From Snuella sedimenti (GTDB lineage: Bacteria > Bacteroidota > Bacteroidia > Flavobacteriales > Flavobacteriaceae), in assembly GCF_016428595.1 (NCBI RefSeq), contig NZ_JAELVQ010000008.1, positions 62,001 through 126,000 of the forward strand: DNA of 64,000 bases, written 5' to 3'. Under the pieces are notes generated by a model, which was given only the letters and a program-made list of their open reading frames with translations, was not told the DNA's origin and did not search any database. Of this stretch, positions 9,278-20,516 are shown in pieces. Positions within the stretch are counted from its first letter, which is position 1, and each line of letters opens with the position of its first letter. A program made the position numbers and the translations under genes.

Positions 9278-9793
9278 TTGAAACCTTTGAAACATATAAA
9301 ACACTTTCTTTTACTCTTTACCTTAGCAACCGTAAGCGGTTGTGGTTTTTATTCATTTACAGGGGCATCAATCCCTCCCGGGACGGAAACCTTTCAGGTA
9401 AATCGTTTTGAAAATAATGCCTTATTGGTAGAACCAGGTTTAGAACGTGATTTTAAACTAGCACTAGAAGACTTATTGCAAAACCAAACCAATTTAAATT
9501 TGGTACCTTCCAATGGCGATTTAGTATATGAAGGTGAAATTACGGATTATAGAATATCACCAACCACAGCAACATCTCAAAATACTGCTGCCCAGAATAG
9601 GTTAACCATAGCTGTTAAAATTCGTTTTTTCAATAGAAAGAATGAGGAAGACGATTTGGAACAAACGTTTTCATTCTTTTACGACTATCCCGGAAGCTCT
9701 CAGCTTATAGGAGCACAAAAAACAACAGCCATTGAAGAGATTTTTGAGCGCATCACTCAAGATGTTTTTAATGCTACACTCGCAAAATGGTAA
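9278..9793 (+). CDS. lptE: LptE family LPS-assembly lipoprotein
   Basis: This 171-residue lipoprotein has a signal peptide ending VSGC (Cys22) followed by GFYSFTGASIPPGTETF, typical of Bacteroidota LptE. LptE plugs the LptD barrel and helps place lipopolysaccharide in the outer leaflet of the outer membrane. The only start giving a full signal peptide is the TTG at 9278 (ttg aaa cct ttg aaa); there is no in-frame ATG before the lipobox, so an uncommon TTG start is proposed. It lies between the sigma-54-type activator and a TPR-like gene and may share transcription with secG. Confidence 0.85.
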   Translation: MKPLKHIKHFLLLFTLATVSGCGFYSFTGASIPPGTETFQVNRFENNALLVEPGLERDFKLALEDLLQNQTNLNLVPSNGDLVYEGEITDYRISPTTATSQNTAAQNRLTIAVKIRFFNRKNEEDDLEQTFSFFYDYPGSSQLIGAQKTTAIEEIFERITQDVFNATLAKW

Positions 9794-9879
9794 ATTAAAG
9801 GAAATAATGTTATTTTATACTAAGGACAATCTGGTTGTATTTTTAAAACACTAACAAAATAATTAATTTGGCATAGCCA

Positions 9880-10815
9880 ATGAACAATACCGATTTCACA
9901 TACCTACTCCAACAACCACAGACTGCAGCCGAGCAGCAAACCGAAGCATTGAAATCGATCATTGACGAGTTTCCTTATTTTCAATCAGCCAGAGCCATTT
10001 ACCTTAAATGTTTAAAAAACACTGAAAGTTTTAAATACAATCAAGAATTAAAAACAACCGCCGCCTACACAACGGATAGAAGTATTTTATTTGACTTTAT
10101 AACTTCTGAAATATTTATTCAAAATGAAGTTTCAAATTTCATAAAACAAGGTGTAGAGCGCATAAAAGATATTGATGTTGACGTCGAAGACATTTCTGTC
10201 GACAAAAAGGTTAGCCTAGACGACACCTTAAGACAGCAAATAAAAGAAACCACGGGCGTATTGGATCCTGCACTTTTTCAACCAAAAGTTCCCCGTCCTA
10301 CATTGTTAGAAGACATCTCCCCCTCTGTTGAACCTACTTCGGAGAACACTCCTTCTCAAGACGCTACCGCGTCAAAAGTTCTTAAACTTGGAAGTCCCTT
10401 ACAGTTTAATAAAAATGAGTCCCATTCATTTAATGAATGGTTAAAACTAACCCGGTACAAGCCCATACAAAGATCTGAGGAAAATTCCAATAAAACTGTT
10501 AACCAAACACCTTCGAGTCAATTGGAAAAAGCTAAAAAGTTTGAGTTAATAGATAAATTTATCAGTAAGAACCCTAAAATAAACCCGACTAAAACCAGTC
10601 CGCCAAAAGGTAATCTGGCAAAGGCACAAATGATACAGCCAGAGGCACTAATGACCGAGACATTGGCTCGTATTTATTTAGAACAAAAAAACTATAAAAA
10701 GGCAATTCAATCTTATAAAATATTAAGTTTGAAATATCCAGAAAAAAGTAGTTTCTTTGCAATCCAAATTAAAGCAGTAGAACAATTACAAGAACAAAAT
10801 AATAAAGAACAATGA
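9880..10815 (+). CDS. Conserved cytoplasmic protein with C-terminal TPR-like repeat
   Basis: A 311-residue soluble protein without signal peptide or membrane segment. The N-terminal part is helical (DFTYLLQQPQTAAEQQTEAL), the centre is a low-complexity, Ser/Thr/Pro-rich linker (about residues 130-240), and the C-terminus has a TPR-like helix pair (ETLARIYLEQKNYKKAIQSYK). The stop overlaps the secG start by 4 bp (ATGA), implying translational coupling. The family commonly sits between lptE and secG in flavobacteria but has no established function. A link to protein export or envelope assembly is only inferred from position. Confidence 0.75.
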   Translation: MNNTDFTYLLQQPQTAAEQQTEALKSIIDEFPYFQSARAIYLKCLKNTESFKYNQELKTTAAYTTDRSILFDFITSEIFIQNEVSNFIKQGVERIKDIDVDVEDISVDKKVSLDDTLRQQIKETTGVLDPALFQPKVPRPTLLEDISPSVEPTSENTPSQDATASKVLKLGSPLQFNKNESHSFNEWLKLTRYKPIQRSEENSNKTVNQTPSSQLEKAKKFELIDKFISKNPKINPTKTSPPKGNLAKAQMIQPEALMTETLARIYLEQKNYKKAIQSYKILSLKYPEKSSFFAIQIKAVEQLQEQNNKEQ

Positions 10816-11165
10816 GTACGTTTACAATATTTTTAGCATTAATTGTTGTCGTAGCATTTTTACTAATTGTAGTAATAATGGTTCAAAACCCTAAAGGTGG
10901 TGGATTATCATCTTCTTTCGGCGGTGGAGGCACCCAACAGTTAGGTGGTGTAAAAAAGACAACAGACTTTTTAGATAAAAGCACATGGACATTAGCAACA
11001 CTTTTGCTAGTACTAATTCTTTTATCGAATGTTGCTATTAACAGAGGTGGTGAAAATGGCGATTCGAAAGCATTAGACCAAGATGCAACGACTGCACAAC
11101 CTTTACCAAATACTCCTGCCCAATCGGCAAATGATGCTGCAACAGTTAATGATACAGTTCAATAA
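10812..11165 (+). CDS. secG: Preprotein translocase subunit SecG
   Basis: This 117-residue protein has two transmembrane helices (about residues 5-25 and 57-75) separated by the signature loop MVQNPKGGGLSSSFGGGGTQQLGG. SecG assists SecYE during protein export across the inner membrane. The tail after the second helix is a long, polar extension rich in Ala, Thr and Asn, as is common in Bacteroidota. The start overlaps the preceding gene by 4 bp, and a strong terminator follows 21 bp after the stop. Confidence 0.95.
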   Translation: MSTFTIFLALIVVVAFLLIVVIMVQNPKGGGLSSSFGGGGTQQLGGVKKTTDFLDKSTWTLATLLLVLILLSNVAINRGGENGDSKALDQDATTAQPLPNTPAQSANDAATVNDTVQ

Positions 11166-11185
11166 AAAAGTGTCAAAAAAATAAC

Positions 11186-11219
11186 AAAAAATGCCAACTT
11201 ACTTAAGTTGGCATTTTTT
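11186..11219 (+). terminator. Rho-independent terminator after secG
   Basis: Perfect 16-nt arms (11186-11201 and 11204-11219) form a stem around ATGCCAACTTA with a 2-nt loop, and the 3' arm ends in a run of T. It closes the lptE/secG unit and isolates groES. Confidence 0.9.
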
Positions 11220-11316
11220 GTTTCTGCAAGTTTGTCAGTTCCCAACTATTGGCACACTTTTAGAATAATGCAAAGGCATTAAACATAAAATTTAATTAAT
11301 TTAAATATCATAACAA

Positions 11317-11592
11317 ATGAGCTTAAACATTAAACCATTAGCAGATAGAGTTCTTATCGAACCTGCTGCCGCTGAAACAAAAACAGCATCGGGAATTATC
11401 ATTCCAGATAACGCTAAAGAAAAACCACAAAAAGGCACCGTTGTAGCTGCCGGAAAAGGCACAAAAGATGAGCCTATAACTGTACAGGTTGGTGATACTG
11501 TTTTATATGGTAAATATGCAGGAACAGAGCTTAAACTTGAGGGTAAAGATTATTTAATCATGCGCGAAAGCGACATATTAGCAATCGTATAA
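11317..11592 (+). CDS. groES: Co-chaperonin GroES
   Basis: The 91-residue product matches the 10-kDa chaperonin: [16 protein letters not shown] at the N-terminus, the mobile loop [18 protein letters not shown] that docks on GroEL, and a C-terminal ESDILAIV. It caps the GroEL cavity during ATP-driven folding. groEL follows after 105 bp. The usual CIRCE inverted repeat is not visible upstream, so HrcA control is not supported by the sequence. Confidence 0.98.
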   Translation: MSLNIKPLADRVLIEPAAAETKTASGIIIPDNAKEKPQKGTVVAAGKGTKDEPITVQVGDTVLYGKYAGTELKLEGKDYLIMRESDILAIV

Positions 11593-11673
11593 CATTGCTA
11601 AAAGCTATAAGCCCCAGGCTTTTAGCTCCAACTAAAATTAATTATTAACATTTAGCCAATAGCTACACGCTAA

Positions 11674-13332
<1,659 letters not shown>

Positions 13333-13357
13333 TACCAAACCTTAAATAAATTAAAAG

Positions 13358-13392
13358 GCGCTTCAATCTTGACGATTGAAGCGCTTTTTTTT
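13358..13392 (+). terminator. Terminator after groEL
   Basis: Inverted arms GCGCTTCAATC (13358-13368) and GATTGAAGCGC (13374-13384) around a 5-nt loop are followed by eight T. It separates groEL from the convergent ECF sigma gene. Confidence 0.9.
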
Positions 13393-13463
13393 ACACGCTA
13401 AATATTACTCTATAACATTCCAAACTATTTATAAAAATATTTGGAACAACATTTTTCTTCTGT

Positions 13464-14060
13464 TTAAAATGACTCCCTGATACCCTTAAAAAAATTAACA
13501 AATAGCAACAAATTGGTTTTATTGAACTTAACATCTTTCTTAATTATCGAATAGGCCTTACACATTTGGGCATGAACCGTCTTTGTAGAGATATTGAGAC
13601 TTTCTGCAATTTCAACATATTTCATGTTATCGTACTTGCACATATTAAATATTTTTTTGCACTTTGGAGGCAACTTCTCAATAGCAACCTTAACTTGCTT
13701 AACACGTTCTCTATTAACCGCATCATCCTCTTGAATTGTTTCTAAAATTCGCTTATACCGCCATTCTTCCAATACAACTTGTTCCCGTTTCATTTTACGG
13801 TATTTATCAATATAAGTATTATATGCAGCAGTATATAAATATCCCTTTATGGAATATCGGGGATCAATCTTTTTTCTTGAATCCCATAATTTTATAAACG
13901 TGTCCTGAAGAATATCGTCTGTTTGAGAGCTATCTTTTGTAAAGCCATTAATAAAAATTTTCAGGCCTTCAACTTGTAGTTCATATAGCGCTCTAAAGGC
14001 CTTTTCATCCCCATTTTTAACAGCCTTAACAAGATCAGTTATTTCTTTTTTAGCCCCCAT
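13464..14060 (-). CDS. ECF RNA polymerase sigma factor (locus 1)
   Basis: A sigma-70 family ECF factor of 198 residues. Region 2 is seen in the segment containing DDILQDTFIKLWD and IKGYLYTAAYNTYIDKYRK; region 4 in LPPKCKKIFNMCKYDNMKY followed by EIAESLNISTKTVHAQM. I start it at the ATG at 14060 (MGAKKEITDLVKAVKNG), because the upstream in-frame residues (MPTIFFLFFLHTF...) come from an AT-rich leader. It is divergent from the fecR anti-sigma gene, 97 bp away. In such cell-surface-signalling systems the SusC transducer signals through FecR to release the sigma factor, which then transcribes susCD. Confidence 0.9.
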   Translation of the reverse strand: MGAKKEITDLVKAVKNGDEKAFRALYELQVEGLKIFINGFTKDSSQTDDILQDTFIKLWDSRKKIDPRYSIKGYLYTAAYNTYIDKYRKMKREQVVLEEWRYKRILETIQEDDAVNRERVKQVKVAIEKLPPKCKKIFNMCKYDNMKYVEIAESLNISTKTVHAQMCKAYSIIKKDVKFNKTNLLLFVNFFKGIRESF

Positions 14061-14157
14061 TAATTTGTTTGCGGTAAATGTATGTAAAAAAAAAAGAAAA
14101 AAAATAGTAGGCATTATTTAAAATGCGATCGTAATAGATAATATAAAGTAAACTTTT

Positions 14158-15327
14158 GTGAAAAAAAGAATAGAACATTTAATCTTCAAGCATTTTGACG
14201 AGCACCTTACGGATGAGGAAGCAAAAGAGCTCGTAGAGTGGATTGAAAATGGAAATCGTGAAAAATTCGACGCCTATACAGATTTAAATTTTTCAATTGA
14301 AAGTACAAAAAACGAAAAACATAGAGGTAATCCCTCATTATGGCAAAACATAACATCTGTCATAAACAATCCTAGACCAAAAGTAAAAAGTCTGCACTAT
14401 TGGCGCTACATAGCAGCTGCCTCTGTCGTATTATTAGTTGCAGCAACTTTTTTAACAGATAAAACACCACCTCCAGCAATAGTAACTCCTACAAATCCGG
14501 ATATCAACAAGAACATACTTATTGGTAGCGACAAAGCTACATTAACATTGGAAGATGGCTCTTCCATTGTTTTGGAAAAAGGAAAAAACTACACAACAGA
14601 TAATATTAAGAGTAACGGTGAAAAAGTTACTTACAAATCTACCGGCAGCGACAAGGGAAACACAACTAAGGTTAGTTATAATTATTTAACAGTACCCAGG
14701 GGCGGTCAATTTTTTATAGAACTAGAAGACGGCACTTTAGTTTGGCTAAATTCCGAATCGCAGTTAAAATACCCAACCGTTTTTTTAACTGGAAAACCTC
14801 GTGAAGTTGAATTAATATACGGCGAAGCTTATTTTGATGTTTCTCCAAGCACAGAGCATCAGGGTGCTATATTTAAAGTACACACGAATGAACAGGAAGT
14901 AGAAGTCTTAGGCACAGAGTTTAACATTAAAGCTTACCAAGACGAAACTTTTATCTATACTACTCTGGTTGAAGGCAAAGTTCTTTTAGATAATAAAATC
15001 CAAAAGGAATTCCTAAACCCCAATCAACAGTTGGTTTTAAATAAAGAAACCAAGAACACTGTAATTAAGGAAGTAGATGTTAATTACGAAGTCTCATGGA
15101 AGGATGGCATATTTAGTTTTAAGAGTAAACCTTTAAAAGACATCATGAAAGTTCTATCGCGGTGGTACGATGTGGATTTTACGTTCTTAAACCCAAAACT
15201 TGAAACAATAAAATATATAGGGGCTTTAAACAAAGACCAAGAATTAGAAGAAATTTTATCAATTATTAAAAACACAAACTTTATAAATGCCTATGAAATA
15301 AAAGAAAATACAATACTTATAAAATAA
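14158..15327 (+). CDS. FecR-family anti-sigma factor (locus 1)
   Basis: This 389-residue protein has a cytoplasmic N-terminal anti-sigma region, one transmembrane helix at about residues 83-99, and a periplasmic part with the FecR core (NYLTVPRGGQFFIELEDGT, VWLNSESQLKYP, EVELIYGEAYFDVS) and a C-terminal DUF4974 domain (MKVLSRWYDVDFTF). It would hold the divergently encoded ECF factor inactive until the STN domain of the next-encoded SusC signals. The start codon is GTG (14158). A hairpin-rich spacer of 118 bp separates it from susC. Confidence 0.92.
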   Translation: MKKRIEHLIFKHFDEHLTDEEAKELVEWIENGNREKFDAYTDLNFSIESTKNEKHRGNPSLWQNITSVINNPRPKVKSLHYWRYIAAASVVLLVAATFLTDKTPPPAIVTPTNPDINKNILIGSDKATLTLEDGSSIVLEKGKNYTTDNIKSNGEKVTYKSTGSDKGNTTKVSYNYLTVPRGGQFFIELEDGTLVWLNSESQLKYPTVFLTGKPREVELIYGEAYFDVSPSTEHQGAIFKVHTNEQEVEVLGTEFNIKAYQDETFIYTTLVEGKVLLDNKIQKEFLNPNQQLVLNKETKNTVIKEVDVNYEVSWKDGIFSFKSKPLKDIMKVLSRWYDVDFTFLNPKLETIKYIGALNKDQELEEILSIIKNTNFINAYEIKENTILIK

Positions 15328-15335
15328 CGGAAAGT

Positions 15336-15390
15336 AAAAGGGAGCAAAGTTTTCGACTGTCCAAGGTAAAAACACTTTATCCCCCTTTTT
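15336..15390 (+). terminator. Hairpin/attenuator candidate between fecR and susC (locus 1)
   Basis: An imperfect stem forms between 15336-15349 (AAAAGGGAGCAAAG) and 15375-15389 (CTTTATCCCCCTTTT), followed by further T, giving a terminator-like form on the sense strand. Its loop carries the 12-mer ACTGTCCAAGGT (15356-15367), which recurs in the other fecR-susC spacer. A role in attenuation or in limiting transcription from fecR into susC is inferred. Confidence 0.5.
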
Positions 15391-15438
15391 AGAATTATTA
15401 ACCAATTAATAAACTAGTATTAACCAACTAATAACATG

Positions 15439-15446
15439 CAAATTTA
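15439..15446 (-). promoter_or_regulatory. Candidate antisense -7 element at susC start (locus 1)
   Basis: The minus strand reads TAAATTTG, an exact TAnnTTTG, overlapping the first base of the susC ATG. The same octamer lies antisense at the start of the second sigma/FecR-controlled susC. A transcript from here would be antisense to the susC leader. No convincing -33 element was found. Confidence 0.35.
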
Positions 15447-18400
15447 TGGAAATTAAATCAACTAACGTTCTTTTTAATTTTAAAAAGAAACTCCTGTTAA
15501 TCATGATGAGATCATTAATATTCCTATTCTGTAGTATGCTATTTAGCTTTACTCCAAACAATATTTTATCTCAAAACACAAAAATTATAATTGAAGCAGA
15601 TAAAGTCTTGACGGTAGACGAAGTTTTTGAGCTTATAATGGACCAAACCAGCTTTAACTTCATTTATCAAGAAGACATGTTCAAGGATTTCCCAAAAGTA
15701 CCTTTAAAAAAGGGCGTTATTGGCGCAAATCAGCTTTTACAAAAAAGCCTCGTTGACAAAGTATTCGATTTTAAATTTACCGATAGCAATACTATTGTAT
15801 TAAAAGAGAAAAAACTAGAGCCTGTCGCGAATAATGAAGAAGAGCAACAAAATAACATTACGGGTACCGTTACCGACAATAGCGGTATGCCCTTGCCTGG
15901 CGTTAATATCATTAAGGCAGGAACATCTATAGGTACGCAAACCGATTTTGATGGTAATTATTCTATTCAGGCTAATGCAGGAGATGTTCTTGAGTTTTCG
16001 TATGTAGGCATGAAAACCCTACGGATTACCGTAGGTGATGATGACCAAATTAATGTAATCCTTAAAGAGGATGCCGCTAAACTAGAAGAAGTTGTAGTAA
16101 CGGCTCTTGGTATTAAAAAAGAAAAAAAACGTATTGGGTATGCTACTCAAGAAGTTAAGGGAGAGGCCTTACAAAAAGTACAGACTGCCAATGTAGTAGA
16201 ATCTTTAGCAGGTAAAGTAGCAGGAGTTACCATAGTTAATAATAGTGGGAACTTTTTTGGTGACCCTAAAGTGTTTTTGAGAGGAGAAAGACCGTTAATA
16301 GTAGTAAATGGAGTACCGCAACCTCAAAGTGATTTTTGGAACTTAAGTTCAGACGATATAGAGAATATCAATGTGCTAAAGGGTGGTGCAGCATCTGCGC
16401 TATACGGAGCTTTGGGTAAGAATGGAGCGATACAAATCACTATGAAATCTGGTAAAGGACAACAAGGAACAACAATTTCGTTTAACAGTTCAACAACGTT
16501 TCAGGCTGGTTTTCTCAGTATTCCAAAAGCACAAACACAATATGGCCCAGGTAATACGGGGCGCTACAGATTTGGAGGCGGACTTGCTGGCGGTGACGGC
16601 TTAACAGAAGGAGGACCAGTCAATGACTTCGATTATTCCATTTGGGGACCAAAATTTAACGGGCAGTTAATAGAACAGTACGATTCACCAATCGACCCTG
16701 TAACGGGTTATCGTATTCCTACACCTTGGGTATCCAGAGGTGAAGATAATTTAAGAAACTTTATAGAAACTGGATTAATTACATCGAATAACTTAACTAT
16801 AACTTCGGGGTCAGATAAAGGAAGTTTTGTCGTTTCCAATACTTACAAATATGCAGAAGGACAAATTCCTGGGCAACGTCTAGACATCAACACCTTACGA
16901 TTATCTGGCAATTTAAATGTGTCTGACGCAGTGTCTGTAGAAGCCTCTTTACAATATAACTATCAATATGCCGATAATAGAATCAGACCAAACTACGGAC
17001 CAAGCTCTCCTATCTATTTATTATCACTTTGGGGTGGAGCACATTTTGATGTTAGGGATTTTAAGCATGTTTGGAAACCAGGTAAAGAAGGGATAGAGCA
17101 AGACTTCGTGGAAAACTGGCGATATAATAACCCCTATGCACTGGCTTACGCATGGAAACGCCCATGGACAAAAAATGACATTTTAACATTTGCTAAAGTA
17201 AACTTTAAAATTTCAGATCATTTAAGTGCTTATGTGCGTACCACTTTAAACTCTTACAACCTGGTTGATAACGAAGAGATTTCTAAAGGAATTTACGATT
17301 ATTCAATTCCTGACAGAAATGGAAGATTTAGATATAGTAACAGACGCTTTTTCGAAAACAACACCGATTTTTTAATTACTTACAATAACAAGTTTTTTGG
17401 AGATGAATTTGAAGTTACAGCTAACATAGGGGGTAACCAACGTTTTGGCAGGGATGAGTTTGAGAGCGCTTCTACAACACAATTGATTATTCCAGAAGTG
17501 TTTACGTTAAGCAATTCTGTAGATCAGGTAACACCTAATAGTTCTAAATATGAAAAAGGGGTGTATAGTGCTTATACATCGGTAGATTTAGCATATCAAG
17601 ATTGGTTATATTTTGGTTTTACAGGTAGAATTGACAACTCATCTACTTTAGTTCCTGGTAACGACAGTTTCTTTTACCCATCGGTATACACCAGTTTTGT
17701 GGCTAGTGAATTATTCGATCTTCCAGAAGTGATTAGCTTTTTAAAGCTTAGAAGTTCTTGGTCGAAAGTTGGGGATGATTACTTATTTGGTGGCAACATC
17801 AGCAACACCTATGAGGCTTTTAATTCGTATGGTAGAGGTAGAACAAGAAATGTTCCTACTGCTAATTTTCCAGGGCTTTTAGAAAACCCACTTTTAGAGC
17901 CTTCATTCAATACAGCAATGGAAGTAGGTGTCGAAATGAAACTGTTTAATGGTCGTTTTGGAATTGATTTTTCATATTTTGAAAACACTAACGGTCCTGC
18001 TATATATAGTCAAGATTTTTCTCTGGCATCGGGCTGGAATGGTATCCGATTTAATGGTAGGGAAACCCAGCGTAGGGGAATGGATTTTTCTATAACAGGT
18101 ACGCCTATACAAACAGCTGATTTTAAATGGACCAGTATGTTTAACTTCGCAAAGTTTAAAGACTATCTAACCAAACTCCCCCCATTACCAGACGGTACAC
18201 CTGTTCTAAATGAGGGTAATACTAAAGTTGGTGATGAGCTAGGCCATTACTGGTACCCTGTATGGGAACGTGTTCCCGACGGAGAGTATGCTGGACAGCA
18301 TATTATAAATGCAGACGGAAGAGCTCGCATAACACCATACAATGTAGACACTGGAGCTGAAAACCCTGATTTTGAAGCCAGTATAAATAACACATTTACT

Positions 18401-18964
18401 TATAAAAACTTTACACTAAACTTTTTATTAGCTGGACGTTTTGGCGGTATTACACAAGACGAATATGATTATGATTTATGGAGAACGGGCTCTCATCCAG
18501 ATGCTGTACATCCAGAAAGGGAACTCTCTAATATCGCTTATGTAAACGGTACAGATCCCAGAACCATGCAAATACCAGGTGTGGCTATTGTTTCTGGAGA
18601 TGTAACCTATGATGATTTTGGTAATATTTTAGAAGACACAAGGGTATTTGAGCCCAGTACATACAAACTAGATTACCAAACTTGGGCATCTCGCTATGCA
18701 GGCGCATGGCAAAACCTAATTAAAGAAAGAACGTTCTTAAAATTAAGGGAAGTATCTATAAGTTATAATTTCCCAAAATCCATATTAGATAAAACATTCA
18801 TGAAAACGGCTTCAATATCGATTATTGGAAGGGATTTGTGGTATTGGTCTAAAGATAAATCTTACATCGATTTTGACGCATGGACCTATGACAGTGATAG
18901 AGATGTTGATCTGCAACTGCCAACACCAAGATCTTTTGGATTTAATTTAAACTTCACATTTTAA
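15446..18964 (+). CDS. SusC/RagA TonB-dependent transporter with STN domain (locus 1)
   Basis: A 1172-residue outer-membrane transporter. After a long signal region come a secretin/TonB N-terminal (STN) signalling domain (about residues 45-120), a carboxypeptidase-regulatory-like domain (NITGTVTDNSGMPLPGVNI, about 138-210), a TonB-box-like VVVTALGIKKEKKR, the plug, and a beta-barrel ending in FGFNLNFTF with the terminal aromatic residue. The STN domain means it is a signal transducer as well as an importer and fits the adjacent FecR/sigma pair. susD follows 11 bp downstream. The substrate is unknown; no polysaccharide-cleaving enzyme lies in this locus. Confidence 0.93.
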   Translation: MEIKSTNVLFNFKKKLLLIMMRSLIFLFCSMLFSFTPNNILSQNTKIIIEADKVLTVDEVFELIMDQTSFNFIYQEDMFKDFPKVPLKKGVIGANQLLQKSLVDKVFDFKFTDSNTIVLKEKKLEPVANNEEEQQNNITGTVTDNSGMPLPGVNIIKAGTSIGTQTDFDGNYSIQANAGDVLEFSYVGMKTLRITVGDDDQINVILKEDAAKLEEVVVTALGIKKEKKRIGYATQEVKGEALQKVQTANVVESLAGKVAGVTIVNNSGNFFGDPKVFLRGERPLIVVNGVPQPQSDFWNLSSDDIENINVLKGGAASALYGALGKNGAIQITMKSGKGQQGTTISFNSSTTFQAGFLSIPKAQTQYGPGNTGRYRFGGGLAGGDGLTEGGPVNDFDYSIWGPKFNGQLIEQYDSPIDPVTGYRIPTPWVSRGEDNLRNFIETGLITSNNLTITSGSDKGSFVVSNTYKYAEGQIPGQRLDINTLRLSGNLNVSDAVSVEASLQYNYQYADNRIRPNYGPSSPIYLLSLWGGAHFDVRDFKHVWKPGKEGIEQDFVENWRYNNPYALAYAWKRPWTKNDILTFAKVNFKISDHLSAYVRTTLNSYNLVDNEEISKGIYDYSIPDRNGRFRYSNRRFFENNTDFLITYNNKFFGDEFEVTANIGGNQRFGRDEFESASTTQLIIPEVFTLSNSVDQVTPNSSKYEKGVYSAYTSVDLAYQDWLYFGFTGRIDNSSTLVPGNDSFFYPSVYTSFVASELFDLPEVISFLKLRSSWSKVGDDYLFGGNISNTYEAFNSYGRGRTRNVPTANFPGLLENPLLEPSFNTAMEVGVEMKLFNGRFGIDFSYFENTNGPAIYSQDFSLASGWNGIRFNGRETQRRGMDFSITGTPIQTADFKWTSMFNFAKFKDYLTKLPPLPDGTPVLNEGNTKVGDELGHYWYPVWERVPDGEYAGQHIINADGRARITPYNVDTGAENPDFEASINNTFTYKNFTLNFLLAGRFGGITQDEYDYDLWRTGSHPDAVHPERELSNIAYVNGTDPRTMQIPGVAIVSGDVTYDDFGNILEDTRVFEPSTYKLDYQTWASRYAGAWQNLIKERTFLKLREVSISYNFPKSILDKTFMKTASISIIGRDLWYWSKDKSYIDFDAWTYDSDRDVDLQLPTPRSFGFNLNFTF

Positions 18965-18975
18965 AACTAGTAGTC

Positions 18976-20493
18976 ATGAAGAAAAAAACAATATTAAAAA
19001 TAGCCGTTTGTTTTTGTTTATTTGGAACAATGCTTAGTTGCTTGGATGATTTTGATGAATTGAGAGAGAACCCCAACGCACCAAGATCGGTACCAGCAAG
19101 TTTAATTTTCACAAACTTAACACCCCAACCTACACCATCTTTTACTGGAACTTATGAGGACATGCAATACCATACATGGATTGCTACTGATAACACCAGT
19201 GTTCCTGGTTTTACCAACGTTATTGGTGGAGACTTTGGAAACTATGCGAGTTTAAGAAATGTAGACAAAATGGTTGAAGAAGCCGAAAAAACGAATAGCC
19301 AAGAGTATATTATATTGGCTAAGTTTTATCGGGCTCGATTTTACTTAGAAATGACCCGGCGCATGGGAGATATACCATTTTCTGAATCTTTAAAAGGTGT
19401 AGATAATCCACAACCAAAATATGATTCTCAAAAATCAGTATATATCCAATGTTTAAAATGGCTAGACGAAGCAAATACAGAGTTGGGAGACTTTATAGCT
19501 ACCAATCCTGCTGCGACCTTAGATGGTGATTTGTATTTTAATGGCAATTTAAAACAATGGCAAAAGCTAATTAACGTATATACACTTAGAATATTAGTCT
19601 CTTTAAGCAAAAAAGCCAATGATAGTGACGTTAATGTGCAAGGACGTTTTGCGGCTATAATTGGAAACCCTAGTAAGTATCCATTAATGACAGGGCTTTC
19701 AGATAACGCTATGTTTGAGTATAGTGGTGAAGAAGGCTTTAAACAAAGTTACCAGCCCGAACAGGCGGTTTATAAGGATGCTGTGGTTTATGCCAGTACA
19801 TACATAGATTTATTAAAAGGTAAAGAAGACCCTCGTTTAATGGTGGTTGCAGACCCTACAAAAGATGCCTTAGATGAAGGAGCCGATGAGGCTACGGTTA
19901 GGGCTGATTTTGATTCTTATGAAGGTGCAGATATTTCTGCTGCAGGGTCAGAGAGCTCTTCAAGAAAACTAGACGGCGATTTTTCGTTTCCAAACGAAGA
20001 TAAGTATTGGAATTTTGTTGGGCAACCTGGAATTTGGATGAGCTATTGGGAACAAGAGTTCTGTATTGCGGAAGCAGCCCATCGGGGTTGGATCTCTGCA
20101 AATGCTGCCGATCATTATAATAATGCCATTACAGCTTCTATGGAATGGTATGGGGTTGAATCTGATAAGATTGCAGATTACATTGCCAATAGGCAGCCTT
20201 ATATTACTGGTGATGCTGGGTTAACACGATTATTAGAACAAAAATACATTGCCTTTGCCGAAAATTCAGGCAAAGAATCTCTTTTTACCTATCGCAGAAC
20301 GGGAGTCCCCAATTTTATATTTTCAAGTTTTAATGGTTTAGACCCTAGCTTAGGTGAAAAGTACCCGGTACGTGGATCTTATCCTTCATCAGAGCGTGAT
20401 AATAATTTTTCGAATTATAATGCGGCTTTAATTTCCCAATTTGGTTCAGAAAACAATGATGTAGACCAAGTAATTTGGTTGTTGCAAGATTAA
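18976..20493 (+). CDS. SusD/RagB-family lipoprotein (locus 1, SusD-like_2 type)
   Basis: A 505-residue surface lipoprotein with lipobox MLSC (Cys22), followed by acidic residues (LDDFDE) that match the lipoprotein export signal of Bacteroidota surface lipoproteins. The N-terminal segment ENPNAPRSVPASLIFTNL is typical of the SusD-like_2 group rather than classical starch SusD. It forms the hinged lid over the SusC barrel encoded 11 bp upstream. The downstream surface lipoprotein gene begins 23 bp later. Confidence 0.92.
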   Translation: MKKKTILKIAVCFCLFGTMLSCLDDFDELRENPNAPRSVPASLIFTNLTPQPTPSFTGTYEDMQYHTWIATDNTSVPGFTNVIGGDFGNYASLRNVDKMVEEAEKTNSQEYIILAKFYRARFYLEMTRRMGDIPFSESLKGVDNPQPKYDSQKSVYIQCLKWLDEANTELGDFIATNPAATLDGDLYFNGNLKQWQKLINVYTLRILVSLSKKANDSDVNVQGRFAAIIGNPSKYPLMTGLSDNAMFEYSGEEGFKQSYQPEQAVYKDAVVYASTYIDLLKGKEDPRLMVVADPTKDALDEGADEATVRADFDSYEGADISAAGSESSSRKLDGDFSFPNEDKYWNFVGQPGIWMSYWEQEFCIAEAAHRGWISANAADHYNNAITASMEWYGVESDKIADYIANRQPYITGDAGLTRLLEQKYIAFAENSGKESLFTYRRTGVPNFIFSSFNGLDPSLGEKYPVRGSYPSSERDNNFSNYNAALISQFGSENNDVDQVIWLLQD

Positions 20494-20516
20494 TTTTAAT
20501 TAAAACAAACGTTATA

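Noticed and set aside
11250..11275. TTGGCACA before groES, resembling a sigma-54 -24 element
   Set aside because: The -12 GC dinucleotide is not at the required distance (10 bp after the GG), so the site does not fit a sigma-54 promoter.
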